From assembly GCA_949316235.1 (NCBI GenBank), contig OX438751.1:23279885-23343884 (forward strand): 64,000 nucleotides of DNA, given 5' to 3'. The stretch is from Oegoconia quadripuncta. Taxonomy: Eukaryota; Arthropoda; Insecta; Lepidoptera; Autostichidae. Made by a program: the position numbers and the translations under genes. Positions 62,940 to 64,000 of the stretch are shown here, in pieces (the stretch's first letter is position 1; every line of letters begins with the position of its first letter). The notes under the pieces were generated by a model. The model made no database searches and was not told the DNA's origin. It was given only the letters and a program-made list of their open reading frames with translations.

Positions 62940-63840
62940 AGAATTTACAATTTCCTTCGAGTTTCATGAAACGATAATGTCATCCAGATAAACAAATGAA
63001 CTGTGCTAAAAGGTAAACCTTTGAAACGATTTCTATAGAACGATCACGAAAACAGCAGCAGCATAAAACCATTTACAAATCAGTTTATTTAGGATTCAAA
63101 CTTCTAACACTCCTCTTTTTCATCCAGGCTAATGATAATAAATAGAAGCTCAATAATTCAGGCATTATTTCTGTCAAACTTCCAAAACTAATAAACCTTT
63201 CCCCAAACTTAGGTGTGACGGTGAGCTATAAGTTCGACCTTACCCAACCATCCATTGGATCACTTTAAAGGAAAAGTAATCACCTAAAAGCTTCACCCGA
63301 CCATAAACAAAGTGGACTACATCCAATAAATTTACACGTCTGGCCCCCTACGGCAGTTAATTTTTAATTCGCCCTCTCGGCAGGTCTGACCTCTTCGACG
63401 GTCGATGTGAGACTGATGTTTTTCGGCCGTGGGACAGACCGCGTCGCTTAGTTATGTGGACTACCCTCATTTGTTGGCAAGGCGGTTTTAAATTAGAGGT
63501 TGGCGTGAATGAAATTGTTTTCTTTAATGTGTGTTTTGAGAGTTGTGCTGAGGTTTTTAAGGACATCAATCCTTCAGTGAACGGATTGCCTAATTATCTT
63601 CGCCTCTCTTTTGGTTAGAATGTATAGATATGCGTATGTCAACAAAATTAGCACAATTGTTGCGCTTAAAAATATATAAACACTGTTTTTTGGCAGTTTT
63701 TGACTTTTTAGGGATTCCGTAGCCTACTATGAAGCATTACAATTTTGTCATGTTCGTCTCTTTGTGTAGAAGAAGTCGTTTAATATATTCACCTGTTTGC
63801 AACAGCAAGAGTTGTCTTATTTAATTTTAATTTTATTTAT
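62940..63840. other. unassigned
   Basis: No gene recognised. 63340-63480 is GC-richer (TTCGACGGTCGATG, GACAGACCGCGTCGC); the minus frame 63357-63569 across it is basic and shows no domain. Confidence 0.3.
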
Positions 63841-63870
63841 TTATTTATAGTAATAGATAACACACAGTGT

Positions 63871-64000
63871 AGGAGAACCAAAGTGACCGATATAGCCCGA
63901 AGAATTGCCAAACTTAAGTGGCAGTGGGCGGGGCACTCTGCTCGTAGGATCGACGGCTGTTGGGGGGGAAAGGTTCTCGAGTGGCGAGACTGGAGTCGGC
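63871..64000 (+). pseudogene. RTE-clade LINE ORF2, region near C-terminus, runs off window
   Basis: The open frame reads RRTKVTDIARRIAKLKWQWA, then GHSARRIDGCWGGKVLEWR and DWSR at the edge. RRTKVTDIAxRxAKLKWQWAGHIARRxDxRWxxKVLEWRPR is the conserved region after the RT in RTE-clade ORF2. Just upstream (VIDNTQC and an AT-rich run) the similarity ends, so the copy is 5'-truncated or joined to other sequence. Whether it continues intact beyond 64000 cannot be seen. Confidence 0.85.

Overview
The window looks like nuclear DNA of a ditrysian lepidopteran (moth or butterfly). The background is AT-rich and I found no convincing host protein-coding gene. It is dominated by repeat classes typical of that group: tRNA-headed SINEs, 5'-truncated LINEs (R1, RTE and Jockey/CR1-type), small Helitrons with TC/CTAG ends, and many short terminal-inverted-repeat elements with TA or TTA target duplications. 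The GC-rich islands are mostly R1-type retrotransposon sequence. No bacterial operon, CRISPR array, rRNA or free-standing tRNA gene was seen; the tRNA-like boxes all lie in SINE heads. This fits an intergenic or intronic TE-rich region. Species and chromosome cannot be read from the sequence.

Layout. 0-9 kb: a Harbinger-type MITE, a Jockey/CR1-like reverse transcriptase (RT) tail, SINEs, and a mariner-type deletion derivative with 270-bp inverted repeats sitting against a LINE. 10.6-13.4 kb: a 163-bp satellite array split by a 1.75-kb insertion. That insertion begins with a 317-bp, 316/317 identical inverted repeat (a very large potential hairpin) and also contains a GC-rich, TATA-containing block. 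14-24 kb: a Helitron, R1 and Jockey-like remnants, the second mariner derivative, and SINEs nested in LINEs and in each other. 25-36 kb: LINE 3' ends, an exon-like open frame, and mixed MITEs. 38-53 kb: three copies of a TA-flanked MITE, a complete GC-cored TIR element, an RTE remnant, a LINE carrying a 173-bp internal duplication, and a MITE built of ~16-bp phased repeats. 54-64 kb: a poly-A retro-insertion inside a tandem duplication, two R1 3' ends with target duplications (one beside TTAGG telomere-like repeats), further MITEs and Helitrons, and an RTE frame running off the right edge.

How the parts relate. None of the coding remnants is complete, so the region depends on enzymes made elsewhere. 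LINE enzymes probably mobilised the SINEs, and two SINE1 copies carry tiny LINE-tail insertions of 41 and 49 bp with short target duplications. Several insertions are nested and can be ordered in time. The best candidate for something functionally unusual is the 11.2-11.9 kb hairpin, which would form a long, nearly perfect dsRNA if transcribed.
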